Positions 1-9,802 are shown, numbered from the stretch's first letter. The stretch is DNA of 64,000 bases from Paraburkholderia fungorum (GCF_900099835.1 NZ_FNKP01000002.1:1364001-1428000); one strand, 5' to 3'. Notes: generated by a model not told the origin, from the letters alone. Translations and numbers: made by a program.

Positions 1-2443
1 TCAACGGGCGGCCGATATCGGACGGAATCACGTTGAACAATTCGGTCGCGGCGGGCGTATAGCGCTTGATGCGCATTTCCCGGTCGACGAACAACGTCGC
101 GATGCCGGTCGACGCGATCACATTCTGCAGGTCGTCCTTCGCCTTGCCGGTTTCCTCGATCTTGGCCTGTAACTCGGCGTTGACGGTGAACAGCTCCTCG
201 TTCAGCGATTGCAGTTCTTCCTTGCTGGTTTCGAGTTCCTCGGTCGCCGCGCGCAATTCTTCGTTGATTGCCTGCAATTCTTCGTTCGACGCCTTCAACT
301 CTTCCGTCGATGCTTCCGACTGCTCGACCGTGGTCCGCAATTCCTGTTTCGTGCGATGCAATTCGTCTTCGAGATGCACCAGCAACGAGTCATGGCCCGC
401 GCTGGCCGGCTGCGGGCGTTGCGCGCCGGACGCAGTCGCGGCGGTGATCGTCTCGAACAGCACCAGCGCGAACTCCGGCGCGTCGTCGGTGCGCCGGTAA
501 GGACGCACGACGACGCGGACCTGGCCGCGCGGCGCGAAGTCGATCGGCTCCGTGGCCGTTTCGTGATTGCCGCGAAACGCCTGGAACAACACTGCGCGCA
601 ATTGCAGACGCAACGCGGGATGCACCAGCATGATCAGGTTATACGACGGCTCGCCGCGCACGAAACGCAGGTATTCGCCAGCGTGGTCGGATATGTGCAG
701 GATGTTCGCGTCGGTATCGACCACGATGCTCGGCGGCGCATACAACTCGAGAATCCGGTGATGCAACGCCGTGAACGGCATGGCCTGCGGCAATACCGGG
801 GGCGGTCCGATGCTCGCGGCGGCTGTCGCTCCGCCGTGCTGGATGACCGGCATGTTGATCGGCGGCCGCACGGCAGTGGTCACCCGGTTCGCGCGATAAA
901 TACGGTTCTTCTTGTCGACCGCCGTGAACAGTTCGCCCGCCGCTTCGGCGGATTCCGAACTGCCGAGCAGCAGATAGCCGCCGGGCTGCAGCGCGAAGTG
1001 GAACATTTGCAGCACCTGGCTCTGCACGCTGCGATCGAGGTAGATCAGCAGATTGCGGCACGACACCAGATCGACCCGCGAGAACGGCGGATCGTGCAGC
1101 ACGTTATGCACGGCGAACAGCACCCGTTCGCGGATTGCCTTGCTCACCCGGAAATGCGTGCGCTCGGGCGTAAAGAATTGCCGCAGATTGTTTGGCGCCA
1201 CGTCGGCGGTAATCGATTCGGGGTACAGCCCGGCGCGTGCGAATGCGATCGCGCGTTCGTCGATGTCGGTCGCGAACAGCTGGACTGGAATGCCCTCGTG
1301 CCGCTGTGAATGCCCCGCGAGCAGCATGGCGAGCGAATACGCTTCTTCGCCGGTCGCGCAGCCCGCCACCCACGTGCGCACCGCCTCGTCCTCGCCCTTG
1401 TTCTGGAAAAGCTTCGGCACGATTTCCCGCTCGACGACCTCGAAGGTCTCGCGATCGCGGAAAAAATTCGTCACGCCGATCAGCATGTCCTTGAGCAACG
1501 CGGGTATTTCTTCGGGGTGCGTGAGCACGTAGTCGTGATACGCCTGAAGATCGGGAATGCCGTTGACCTGCAAACGCCGTTCGATGCGCCGCAAAATGGT
1601 CGCGCGTTTGTAGTGACGGAAATCGTGCCCGGTGCGTGCGCGCAACGTGGCGAGCACGCCGAGCAGCGCGCGCTCGGCCGTCGAGGCCGGATCGGCTTTT
1701 CTGGGCGCGAGCGTTTCGGGTTCGTCGTTGGCAGCCGGAAGGCGAATGGCGCGCGCGTTTTCGGCCAGTTCGCGGAGCTTGCCCGGCATCTCCGCTGCCG
1801 GCAGCGCAAGGTCGATCATTCCCGTGGCGAGCGCATTCTGCGGCATCTCGGGATATTCGGCGTCGGCGGGTTCCTGCGCGATCGTCACGCCGCCCTGCTC
1901 CTTGACCCGGCCGATTCCGGTCGCGCCGTCCGCGCCGGTGCCCGACAGGACGATCGCGATGGCGCGCTCGCGGTGGGCATCGGCGAGGCTGCGAAAGAAC
2001 AGGTCGATGGCGACCGGCCGGCCGCGCGGCCGCCCAATGGTTTCAGCGGACGTGAGATGGCCGTTGTCGAACGAAAGATCGTGCGACGGCGAGATCACGT
2101 AGACGTGGTTCTTTTCGACCTGCAGCGTGTGTTGCACCTGATGCACCGGCATGCTGGTCGCACGCTGCAACACCTGGTCGGCGCTGCTTGCATGATCGGG
2201 CGACAGATGCAGCACGACTACGAAGGCCATGCCCATATCCGCCGATGCGTTTTCGAAGAAGCTCAGCAGCGCCTGCACGCCGCCCGCCGACGCGCCGATG
2301 CCGACTACCGGAAAGTCGAGCGCAATGGGGCCGGGCGGGTGGCCACCCGGTGTCTGTGAGGTTGATTCCGTGCCTGTTTGCGCACTCGCGAGCGCGCCGT
2401 CCAGCGCGTTTGATTGAGACGCTCCTGCTTCACTGCCCGCCAT
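1..2443 (-). CDS. CheB/CheR fusion sensor protein with PAS domain (3' end beyond window)
   Basis: The N-terminus has a CheB methylesterase domain: PVVGIGASAGGVQAL with the catalytic Ser, then VLHLSPDH with the His and LSGTGADGATGIG with the Asp. No receiver domain precedes it. A CheR-type methyltransferase region follows, then a long coiled coil of the repeated ELxxxNEEL type, and a PAS domain that begins near the window edge (FVDREMRIKRYTPAATELFNV). The frame is still open at base 1. The start is ATG at 2443, with AAGG six bases upstream; an ATG two codons earlier sits too close to it. Such fusions are known in proteobacteria as unorthodox signalling proteins that usually carry a kinase domain further on. 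No chemoreceptor or che operon is adjacent, so a role outside flagellar chemotaxis is likely (inference). Confidence 0.9.
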   Translation of the reverse strand, partial: MAGSEAGASQSNALDGALASAQTGTESTSQTPGGHPPGPIALDFPVVGIGASAGGVQALLSFFENASADMGMAFVVVLHLSPDHASSADQVLQRATSMPVHQVQHTLQVEKNHVYVISPSHDLSFDNGHLTSAETIGRPRGRPVAIDLFFRSLADAHRERAIAIVLSGTGADGATGIGRVKEQGGVTIAQEPADAEYPEMPQNALATGMIDLALPAAEMPGKLRELAENARAIRLPAANDEPETLAPRKADPASTAERALLGVLATLRARTGHDFRHYKRATILRRIERRLQVNGIPDLQAYHDYVLTHPEEIPALLKDMLIGVTNFFRDRETFEVVEREIVPKLFQNKGEDEAVRTWVAGCATGEEAYSLAMLLAGHSQRHEGIPVQLFATDIDERAIAFARAGLYPESITADVAPNNLRQFFTPERTHFRVSKAIRERVLFAVHNVLHDPPFSRVDLVSCRNLLIYLDRSVQSQVLQMFHFALQPGGYLLLGSSESAEAAGELFTAVDKKNRIYRANRVTTAVRPPINMPVIQHGGATAAASIGPPPVLPQAMPFTALHHRILELYAPPSIVVDTDANILHISDHAGEYLRFVRGEPSYNLIMLVHPALRLQLRAVLFQAFRGNHETATEPIDFAPRGQVRVVVRPYRRTDDAPEFALVLFETITAATASGAQRPQPASAGHDSLLVHLEDELHRTKQELRTTVEQSEASTEELKASNEELQAINEELRAATEELETSKEELQSLNEELFTVNAELQAKIEETGKAKDDLQNVIASTGIATLFVDREMRIKRYTPAATELFNVIPSDIGRPL

Positions 2444-2718
2444 ACCCATCCTTATGCGCTGCTGCGTGTCAGCCGGCCGCGTCGTGTAGCAGGCCTGGTG
2501 TTGCGTTGCCGTTATCGCCTCTTGTCGTGCTGTCGTCGACAAGGCGGGCCTCTGTATCGACTAGCATTGTCGCGTGAGTTGCGCTGCATTGCAAAGAGCC
2601 GGATACGCGCTCAGATGCGGCGTAAAGCGTGACGCGCGCACGTGCCTGTTCACGGCACCTGCGCGTCTTCGTCAGCCACGGTCACTGGTCGTCACCGCGG
2701 CGGGCGGTGACCTTCCGC
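2444..2718. other. Intergenic region upstream of the CheB/CheR gene
   Basis: I see no coding frame with a ribosome binding site and no clear hairpin here. It should hold the promoter of the CheB/CheR gene and the 3' end of the small secreted-protein gene. Confidence 0.4.
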
Positions 2719-3003
2719 TCATTGCCCCTTCGTGTCGCTGCTGGCGTTCGCGCCCGGGGTGTTGGTGGAATCGGTCATGGGCTTGGTCGTTTTCTTCGAA
2801 TGCTTCATATGATGTTTGCTCGAATGCGCCGCGGCACCCGAAGCCATGTCGCCGCCTTCGCGGGTGGTGCCCGCATTGGTGCCGCCGCTCGGGTCGTTGC
2901 CGGCCGGGCCGCCGCCGCCCGCACCTTGCGCCAGCGCGAGCGACGACGCCGCGAGCAACGCTGAAACGAGCACGGCCTGTCCGATCTTCATGGTGAGTTT
3001 CAT
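2719..3003 (-). CDS. Small secreted hypothetical protein, Gly/Lys/His-rich
   Basis: The 94-residue product starts MKLTMKIGQAVLVSALLAA and has a signal peptide ending near ALAQ. The mature part is short and low-complexity: a Gly/Pro/Asn segment, then a basic HSSKHHMKHSKKTTKP stretch. I chose this ATG because AGGAG lies correctly upstream; the frame could extend a further 38 codons, but those lack a signal. The likely location is the periplasm. Small basic periplasmic proteins of this kind are common in Burkholderiaceae and have no assigned function. It lies just downstream of the sensor kinase gene on the same strand, but a 170-base gap makes co-transcription uncertain. Confidence 0.7.
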   Translation of the reverse strand: MKLTMKIGQAVLVSALLAASSLALAQGAGGGGPAGNDPSGGTNAGTTREGGDMASGAAAHSSKHHMKHSKKTTKPMTDSTNTPGANASSDTKGQ

Positions 3004-3174
3004 GGCGATTCTCCTGTCCGGAAAGAAAGTGTGGATTACGCCGGCTGGACCAGCCGGAACCGCAAGCCTCGCCATCTTTTCAGCAAGCGATGTGCCGCGA
3101 CGCGGCAAACGTTTCAAACAGGAGAGAATCGTGTGAGACGGACGCTGCGTAGCGTCAGAGGAGCGCGGCGAACG

Positions 3175-5322
3175 TTACGGTTCGCAAGCCACCAGCGCGT
3201 GCAGTTCGTCGATATTGAAAGGCTTCGCGAGAATCGCCACGCCGAGACGCCGAGCGCGTTCGAGTTCGTCGGCATAGCCGGTCATCAATGCGATTTTCTG
3301 CGACGGCCATGAGCTGCGGACTTTTTCCGCGAGGTCGATACCGTTGAGCTTGCCCGGCATCTGGATATCGGACAGCACGAGTTCAAAGCGCGCACCGCCG
3401 GTAAGCACGTCGAGCGCGTGATCGGCGCTCGGTTCATGGCGGACTTCGCAACCGAACGTTTCCAGTACGGCCGCGACGCCTGCGGCCACGTCTTCGTTGT
3501 CTTCCACCAGCAGAACCACGCCGGCCGGACCCGCAGCCGCCTGCTGCGGCGCCTCGACACTCGCCGCCACCACCCGCTCGCGATGACGCGGCAGATAGAT
3601 CCGCACCGTCGTGCCGCTGCCCGGCACACTGTCGATCTTCGCCGTGCCGCCCGCCTGCTCGCACATCGATAGCACCTGCGCGAGGCCCAAGCCGGTGCCG
3701 GAACCGCGCAGCTTGGTGGTGAACAGCGGCTCGAACGCGCGCCGGGCGACCGCTTCGGGCATGCCCTCGCCGTCGTCGGAACAGGCGATCAGCACGTATT
3801 CGCCGTCGGGCAACAGCGTGTCGCTGCTCACCAGCCGGTTGTTCTGGCAGCGGATCACGAAGCGGCCGCCGCGCGGCATCGCATCGCGCGCATTGACGGC
3901 GAGATTCATGATCGCGAATTCGAGGTCGGTCGGATCGGCCAGCACCGGCCAGACGTTATCGACCATATTCAAAGCCAGTTCTACGTTGTCACCGAGCGCG
4001 GCGTCGATCAGCGGCGCGGCGTCGGGCAGCCAGCGCGCGAGTTCCACCTTCTCCTGTTTCAGCGGCTGTTTGCGCGCGACGCTCAGGAGCCGCCGGGTGA
4101 GCGATTCGGCGGTAGCGGTCGCGCGCTCGACGGCGAGCACTTCCTTCTCCAGGTTGTTGTAGTTTTTGATGCGCGCGAGTTCGGTATTGGCCGACACCAC
4201 CATCAGCAGATTGTTGAAGTCGTGCGCGACGTTGGCGACCAGATTGCCGAGCGCGCCCATCCGTTGCAACTGTCGGCTCGACGCCTCGGCCGACAGCCGC
4301 ATTGCTACCTCGCCCTGCCAGCGTTCCCACGCGCGGCGCTCGCCTTCCAGTTGACGTAGCGAATAGAACACCAGCAGCCAGATCGCGATGCACGGCACCG
4401 CCGTGAGCGCGGCGATCAACATGAAATGCGCGCGCCATGCGGCGGCAATCGCCGAGGTCGCATAAGCGCTCATCACGTACAGCGGATAGTCGCCCACGCG
4501 GCGAAACGCGAGCAGGCGCTCGACGCCGTCGACCGTCGACTTCAGCCGGATGTGCCCGGACAGTTGCCGGTCGCGCATGACCTCGATGAACGCGCTTTGC
4601 GTGCCCGGCTTCGCGCCCGGTGGCCACGGCGGATAGCGCACCAGCAGGCTGCCGTCCTGCCGGTACAGGGCGAGCGCGAGCGACGAATCGCCGTCGGTCA
4701 GGTCCTGATAGAAGCGCGCAAAGTATTCATTGCGCAGCGCGACCGCCACCACGCCGAGGAATTGTCCGTCCGCGCCCGAGCGGCCATTGGCAGTCGTGAA
4801 AACGTGGTTCTTCGACACCGGACCGTACATCGGCAACGAGAAATACGGCTGCGGCCGCATCGCTTTTGCGGAGAGGAAATCTTCGCGCTGTTCGATCGAG
4901 ATGGACGGTGCGGGATAAGCGAGGCTCGACACCAGCAGGTTGCCATTTGCGCCGAGCAGATAGATGGACGACACCTGCGGAAAGTCGCCGCCGATCTGCC
5001 GCAAGCGGTCGTGCAATTCCTGCTGACGCGCGCGAATCTGCGTGTCGTCCGAGTTGCCGAGCAGATCGACCACGCGCGAGGCCATCTGCTGATTCAGATC
5101 CAGCACCTTGACGGCCTGCTCTTCGCTGACCCGCGCGAGGCGGTCGATGACGTCGTTCGAATCGGCGATACGGCGCTGGTAATCGAAGTAGCCGTAGCCC
5201 GCGAGGCAGGCCAGCGGAAACAGAATCGAAACGGCAAGCACGATCAGGAGCATGCGCCGCGTCGCCGCGAAATTGCGCGACGGCATGGGGAAATCGACTG
5301 CGACACGTTCCGCACGCTGCAC
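3175..5322 (-). CDS. Hybrid sensor histidine kinase with periplasmic sensor and receiver domain
   Basis: Numbered from a TTG at 5337: a transmembrane segment at about 28-50, a large extracytoplasmic PDC/Cache-like sensor (about 55-300), a second membrane segment (305-327), a HisKA domain with AHDFNNLL (His372), a HATPase domain (VNARDAMPRG, then GSGTGLGLAQ) and a C-terminal receiver with LVLSDIQMPG (Asp657). HDFNN-type kinases often phosphorylate their own receiver and pass the signal on to other regulators. The start is uncertain: TTG 5337 and two GTG codons are in frame. GGAG with nine bases of spacing favours GTG at 5322, which I used. No response regulator with an output domain is adjacent. 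Confidence 0.9.
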   Translation of the reverse strand: MQRAERVAVDFPMPSRNFAATRRMLLIVLAVSILFPLACLAGYGYFDYQRRIADSNDVIDRLARVSEEQAVKVLDLNQQMASRVVDLLGNSDDTQIRARQQELHDRLRQIGGDFPQVSSIYLLGANGNLLVSSLAYPAPSISIEQREDFLSAKAMRPQPYFSLPMYGPVSKNHVFTTANGRSGADGQFLGVVAVALRNEYFARFYQDLTDGDSSLALALYRQDGSLLVRYPPWPPGAKPGTQSAFIEVMRDRQLSGHIRLKSTVDGVERLLAFRRVGDYPLYVMSAYATSAIAAAWRAHFMLIAALTAVPCIAIWLLVFYSLRQLEGERRAWERWQGEVAMRLSAEASSRQLQRMGALGNLVANVAHDFNNLLMVVSANTELARIKNYNNLEKEVLAVERATATAESLTRRLLSVARKQPLKQEKVELARWLPDAAPLIDAALGDNVELALNMVDNVWPVLADPTDLEFAIMNLAVNARDAMPRGGRFVIRCQNNRLVSSDTLLPDGEYVLIACSDDGEGMPEAVARRAFEPLFTTKLRGSGTGLGLAQVLSMCEQAGGTAKIDSVPGSGTTVRIYLPRHRERVVAASVEAPQQAAAGPAGVVLLVEDNEDVAAGVAAVLETFGCEVRHEPSADHALDVLTGGARFELVLSDIQMPGKLNGIDLAEKVRSSWPSQKIALMTGYADELERARRLGVAILAKPFNIDELHALVACEP

Positions 5323-5573
5323 GGTCACGATCTCCAAGAAAAGTATTTCGGTAGGGTTTTATGCACCTTCATGCACCTGGGTGCTGCGCCCGTGTTCGAG
5401 CGCTATTTCCTTTCCCTGAATTTACCGCACTTCCGCAGTTCTCCAAAGCCTGTTTCAGCGGGAAACAGACCATTTTCATGGGGATTTATTCGGGCACACG
5501 GATTGCTGAGGCACGGGAAGATTACGGCTTTTATGTCGCCTGAATCGCCCGCACCGTCCGCGAGGAATCGATC

Positions 5574-7118
5574 ATGCCCAGCAACGCACGCCGCGTCGCG
5601 CAGTTATCGCAATTGCGAACGGATCGCGCAGTGCGCGTCGTGGTCGATGACGAACCTATCGTGCTGGTGCGCGACGGCGATTCGGTGCGCGCGTATGCCG
5701 CCGACTGCCCGCATGCGGGCGGCCCGCTGGAGGAAGGCGCGATCTGTCATGGCCGGATTATCTGTCCGTGGCACAAAGCTGCATTCGACGTCGCCACCGG
5801 CGCGCTGCTCGAACCGCCTGCGTTAGTCGCGCTGGACCGCTATCCGGTCGTCGTTTCCGGCGACGATGTGATGGTGTCTTCGGAAAAGATTCCGCAACCG
5901 GTTTGCCGCGCCACCGCGCGAACCCCTCATTACGTCGTGATCGGCGCAGGCGCTGCCGGTGCGGCGGCGTGCGCGGCGTTGCGCGAAAGCGGGTTTGCCG
6001 GCCGCGTCACGCTGATCGGCGAAGAACCGCACGCGCCTTACGATCGCACTGCGCTGAGCAAATTCGTTCCGTCGATGGAAATGGCGGTCGCCGACGTGCC
6101 GCCACTGCTTGCTGCCGACTGGCTGGAATCGCATGACATCGAGCGGATCGTCACGAAGGTCGTGCGGCTCGACGTGCCGGCGCGCACGCTGCATGTCGAA
6201 ACCGGCGGCCCGCTGACTTACGACACCGCGCTGCTCGCCACCGGCAGCGTGCCGAAGATTCCCCACCTCCCCGGTAGCGAACTTGGCGGCGTGCACGTAT
6301 TGCGTAATCTCGCCGATGCCGCCGCGATTGTCGACGTACTCGGCGAGAGCCCCGATCAGCAGCAGGTCGTGATTCTCGGTAGCAGCTTTATCGGCCTGGA
6401 AACCGCGTCGGCCTTGCGCAAAAACGGCACGCCCGTCACCGTGATTTCGCCCGACAAGATCCCGTTTGAAAAACAGTTCGGCGAGCGTGCGGGCGAGATG
6501 TTCCGCGCGCTGCACGAACGCAATGGCGTGGCGTTTCGTCTCGGCGCGAAGGTGGCTTCGCTAGAGGGAGAAGAAGGCAACGTGCATGAAGTGATGCTCG
6601 AAGGCGGCGAGCACGTTGCCGCCGATCTCGTGCTGCTGGGCACGGGCGTTGCGCCGGCAACAGGGTTTGTCGAAGGATTGCCGTTGCAGAAAGACGGCGG
6701 CGTGATCGTCAATGCAGGCATGCAGGCAGCGCCCGGTCTGTACGCAGCGGGCGATATCGCGACATTTTCGCTGCACGAGAATCAGGAACCGGTGCGTGTC
6801 GAACATTGGCGGGTCGCGCAGCAACATGCGCGAATTGCCGCGGAAAACATGTGCGGCGCGCGACATCGCTACGGGGGCGTGCCGTATTTCTGGACCTATC
6901 ACTTCGGCAAGCGCTTCGAGTATCTCGGCCATTCAAACGACTGGGACGAAATTGTGATCGACGGCGAACTCGAACAGCAGCAATTCGTCGCACTGTATGT
7001 CAAGGACGGCAACGTGGCCGCCGTGCTCGCCTGCGAACGCGAAGCGCAAACTGCGCGTCTGATCGATGCGATGGGTAGCGGGCTAACGCGTGCGGACGCA
7101 TTGACAATCATCTCGTGA
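5574..7118 (+). CDS. Rieske ferredoxin-FAD/NAD(P) oxidoreductase fusion
   Basis: The N-terminal domain carries a Rieske [2Fe-2S] motif, CPHAGG (Cys45, His47) and CPWHK (Cys64, His67). A FAD-binding Rossmann motif VVIGAGAAGAAA (about 121-132) follows, then an NAD-binding VVILGSSFIGLETA, the FAD-contacting YAAGDIA segment and a reductase C-terminal domain. This is the apoptosis-inducing-factor-like/ferredoxin reductase architecture with the Rieske domain fused on. It should move electrons from NAD(P)H through FAD to the Rieske centre and then to an unknown partner in the cytoplasm. GAGGA precedes the ATG. No oxygenase gene is nearby, so the acceptor cannot be inferred. Confidence 0.9.
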   Translation: MPSNARRVAQLSQLRTDRAVRVVVDDEPIVLVRDGDSVRAYAADCPHAGGPLEEGAICHGRIICPWHKAAFDVATGALLEPPALVALDRYPVVVSGDDVMVSSEKIPQPVCRATARTPHYVVIGAGAAGAAACAALRESGFAGRVTLIGEEPHAPYDRTALSKFVPSMEMAVADVPPLLAADWLESHDIERIVTKVVRLDVPARTLHVETGGPLTYDTALLATGSVPKIPHLPGSELGGVHVLRNLADAAAIVDVLGESPDQQQVVILGSSFIGLETASALRKNGTPVTVISPDKIPFEKQFGERAGEMFRALHERNGVAFRLGAKVASLEGEEGNVHEVMLEGGEHVAADLVLLGTGVAPATGFVEGLPLQKDGGVIVNAGMQAAPGLYAAGDIATFSLHENQEPVRVEHWRVAQQHARIAAENMCGARHRYGGVPYFWTYHFGKRFEYLGHSNDWDEIVIDGELEQQQFVALYVKDGNVAAVLACEREAQTARLIDAMGSGLTRADALTIIS

Positions 7119-7191
7119 AGCGTGCAACGCGATCACTGGTAGCGTCGCGCGCTTTATCGATTCACTGAAGAAACCTGAAGGAGAAGTCGCC

Positions 7192-7368
7192 ATGACAACA
7201 CATAAGGAAAAGCACCCGCATGCGCACAAGAGCGAAAAGCAGATCGACAAGGAGGTCGAAGACAGCTTTCCCGCCAGCGATCCGCCGTCGACCGGCGGCA
7301 CCACGAAGATCGTGCCGGACAAGGAGGCGAAGCACAAACCATCCGCGGAAAAACCTGCGGCGCGCTGA
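7192..7368 (+). CDS. Small hydrophilic protein with SFPASDPPS motif
   Basis: This 58-codon gene has a strong site, GGAG seven bases before ATG. The product starts MTTHKEKHPHAHKSEKQID and contains DSFPASDPPS followed by a Lys-rich tail. The SFPASDPP motif recurs in many tiny proteins of Burkholderiaceae and other proteobacteria that have no known role (from memory). It has no membrane segment or cysteine, is highly charged and is probably disordered. The gene lies 73 bases after the Rieske reductase on the same strand and may be co-transcribed. Confidence 0.7.
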   Translation: MTTHKEKHPHAHKSEKQIDKEVEDSFPASDPPSTGGTTKIVPDKEAKHKPSAEKPAAR

Positions 7369-7427
7369 AGCTACGCCAATTCATCCGCTCGGCGCGCTGC
7401 CGCGTTGAGCGGAACTGACATGTCGCG

Positions 7428-9419
7428 CTACACGTCCACTACAACGAGCGCTTCCGGGTCCGGTTGGTCATGCTCGACCTGCCTGCAAGCGGCCACGATT
7501 TCCCGCAACGACGTGGCATAACATTCCGCGCCCATTGCACTTTGCAGATCGACGCTCCACTTCTGCGTATCGTCGAGCGCCCACAGCCCGACCACGATCG
7601 ATACATGCGGCAGGCGCGCGCGAATCCGCCTGACCAGGTAGCGCAAATGTGACGGAATGCCGTCGATCTGCAAGTAGAGAACGCAGATCACGCCTACGTC
7701 GTCCGCTTCGAGATTGTCAATCGATGCACGCGACACCGCGTCGTGCGGTAACGAGCGCGCTGTAAAGCCGTGCTTGCCGAGCAACTGCAACAGGATCGTG
7801 GTTGCCAGAGGATCGAGCGGACCGCGTCCGGGAATACACAGCACACGGGTATTGACCGCATCCACTTCGCGCGGCGCAGCTCCTGCCGTGGTGAGCGCAT
7901 TCAGCGCTTCCCTCGCCTTCGTTTCCTTATGTATCTCGTCCGGCGATGGCCCCACTGCACTCCAGTTTTCCTCCACCACCGGCGGAGCGGGTTCGATATC
8001 GTCGTAACTGTCGAGGCCATCCACCAGATCGTTCGTGGTCGCCTCGATTCGCGCGAGTTGCACCGCCGTCACGCTGCCGCGCACGACATCGGTTGCTGCT
8101 AGCTGCAAACCCTTGATTGCCACTTCGTCGTAATACGCGGACAGCGAGCGCTCGCGTAACAACGCTTCGGCCTGCTCGATCGCTTCGTCGGGATCGCCTG
8201 CCAGAGCCCGCTGGTAAAAGTTTTCGATTGGTGTGAGCGCGGGTTGATCGCCGAGCAATACGTCGAGGAATTCGAGCCGGCGTACATGCCGTCCCAGCAC
8301 CAGCAGACACAGCGTCAATGGTGTCGACAGAATCAGCCCTATCGGCCCCCAGATCCAGCTCCAGAAAATCGCGGCCACCACTACCGAAAACGGCGACAAC
8401 CCGGTGCTGCGTCCGTATAGCAGCGGCTCGACCACCTGCCCTGCCACCAACTCCACGGTGACGAACAGCGCCAGCGACCAGATCGCCATGGCCCAACCAG
8501 GACTCACGGCGGCCGCGAGCGCAGTGGCGAGCGTAGCCGAGATCCAGATGCCGACATACGGCACGAGCCGCAGCAACGCCGCCAGAATGCCCCACAGAAT
8601 CGGACTCGGCACACCGATCAGAAACAGCCCCGCGCCGATCACGACGCCAAGCCCCGCATTCAGCCCGAGTTGCGAAACGAAATAGCGGCTCAGACGCCTG
8701 GCCGCTTCGTCCATCACCGTGGTCGTGCGGTGCAGGTCGCGCGAGCCGAACAAACGGATTGCGCGGTCGCGCAGGTCGTCGCGTTGCAGAAGTATCACGA
8801 TCATTACGACGAACACGATAAACGCGGTTTCCAGCGGACTGATGGCGGGCGACAACACGCGCCTGGCGAGTTCGAATGGCGTCGGCACAGGCTCACGCAC
8901 TTCGACCGGCACAGCGGACGGCGCCCGTGCGCCCGCAGGCGACGACGCGCTCGGCGTCGCTTCGGGCGGTGGCGGCGGCTCGATGGTCGCGCGTTGCAAA
9001 GCCTGACTCGCGACGCTCGCAACGCGGTTCAGTTTGCCGATTGTCAGGCTGTGCACGGTGTCCATCTTTCGTTCGATGGTCACCTGATAGCGCGGCATGC
9101 CGGCGGCCAGATCAGTGAGTTGCGTGGCGATCAGCGCGCCGAGCATGCCGATCACCGACATCGATATCAGCATCGCTGCGAACACCGACGCAACGTGCCC
9201 GAGCCTGAGCCGCGCCAGTGAATCGACCAGCGGCGCGACCAGAAAACTCAGCAGAACTGCCAGCGTGATGGGAATCAGCACCGCGCTTGCAAAGTACAGA
9301 CACGCCACCGCCGTCACGCCGACACCCAGCGCCACCAGTCCGTCGATGCCGAACGCGGTGGCCGGTGCCTGAATGCGCGCGGCAGGCCGTGCGCTGCGTG
9401 GGTCGGTTGAGTCCTTCAT
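7428..9419 (-). CDS. AI-2E family transporter (PerM-like) with extra C-terminal domain
   Basis: About 375 residues form the AI-2E/PerM membrane domain: several hydrophobic helices, a long loop rich in Pro/Ala after the first helices, and the conserved block of helices ending near SLLLILSTPLTLCLLVLGRH. About 290 more residues follow, much longer than a usual 340-380-residue family member. The tail starts with a helical linker containing FYQRALAGDPDEAIEQAEALL. It ends in an alpha/beta segment (VLCIPGRGPLDPLATTILLQ, then DVGVICVLYLQ) that looks like a flavodoxin or B12-binding-like Rossmann fold. Substrate is unknown; family members export diverse small molecules. Start is ATG 9419; a TTG eight codons upstream is possible. 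Confidence 0.85.
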   Translation of the reverse strand: MKDSTDPRSARPAARIQAPATAFGIDGLVALGVGVTAVACLYFASAVLIPITLAVLLSFLVAPLVDSLARLRLGHVASVFAAMLISMSVIGMLGALIATQLTDLAAGMPRYQVTIERKMDTVHSLTIGKLNRVASVASQALQRATIEPPPPPEATPSASSPAGARAPSAVPVEVREPVPTPFELARRVLSPAISPLETAFIVFVVMIVILLQRDDLRDRAIRLFGSRDLHRTTTVMDEAARRLSRYFVSQLGLNAGLGVVIGAGLFLIGVPSPILWGILAALLRLVPYVGIWISATLATALAAAVSPGWAMAIWSLALFVTVELVAGQVVEPLLYGRSTGLSPFSVVVAAIFWSWIWGPIGLILSTPLTLCLLVLGRHVRRLEFLDVLLGDQPALTPIENFYQRALAGDPDEAIEQAEALLRERSLSAYYDEVAIKGLQLAATDVVRGSVTAVQLARIEATTNDLVDGLDSYDDIEPAPPVVEENWSAVGPSPDEIHKETKAREALNALTTAGAAPREVDAVNTRVLCIPGRGPLDPLATTILLQLLGKHGFTARSLPHDAVSRASIDNLEADDVGVICVLYLQIDGIPSHLRYLVRRIRARLPHVSIVVGLWALDDTQKWSVDLQSAMGAECYATSLREIVAACRQVEHDQPDPEALVVVDV

Positions 9420-9610
9420 TAGATCGCCCGGTGCAATTTTCAATACTTCAATGCAATAGATCGGTTACGTCTCAGGTATGCGGATAAAGCAGCGGACTGC
9501 ATGAATTACGAACGCCGATGGCGTTGCGCCCGTGATCCGGCGGCAACAGCATCGGCGTCGCAAGTCGCTGCAGCGCTTCGCTCTATCACTTTTGATGCTT
9601 ATTTTGCAGG

Positions 9611-9802
9611 TTACTTTGCAGCTTCTTTCGCGGGCTCTCCGGCAATCGGCCCGCTCTCCACAGGCGGCGCTTCTTTCTCGATCTCAGCGCGAGCCTGATC
9701 CCAGTACTCGTCGGGCGCGCCTTTAGGGTCTGTGGCCTGCTGCCACAGGTAGTACGCGCGCGTGCGAATCTGTTCCTCTTGAGAGCCTTGTTCCTGTTCC
9801 AT
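9611..9802 (-). CDS. DUF2934 family small protein
   Basis: The 63-residue product MEQEQGSQEEQIRTRAYYL contains the DUF2934 signature RTRAYYLWQQA..PxGxPDEYWDQARAEIE. The tail is acidic and Ala/Glu-rich. AGGGTG lies seven bases upstream of the chosen ATG, and the frame extends 21 codons further without a binding site. DUF2934 proteins are common in Burkholderia and rhizobia and are of unknown function. It follows glgX on the same strand by 170 bases. Confidence 0.75.
   Translation of the reverse strand: MEQEQGSQEEQIRTRAYYLWQQATDPKGAPDEYWDQARAEIEKEAPPVESGPIAGEPAKEAAK

Noticed and set aside
209..2359. Two long plus-strand open frames of about 350 codons, end to end
   Set aside because: They are antisense to the CheB/CheR gene, whose minus-strand frame shows clear family motifs. 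High GC keeps the opposite strand open; the products are Arg-rich with no family features.
5361..5543. 60-codon plus-strand frame before the Rieske reductase gene
   Set aside because: No ribosome binding site and no family-like pattern; more likely leader sequence.
4426..5826. 466-codon plus-strand open frame
   Set aside because: Antisense to the sensor kinase gene over most of its length and without a binding site or motif.
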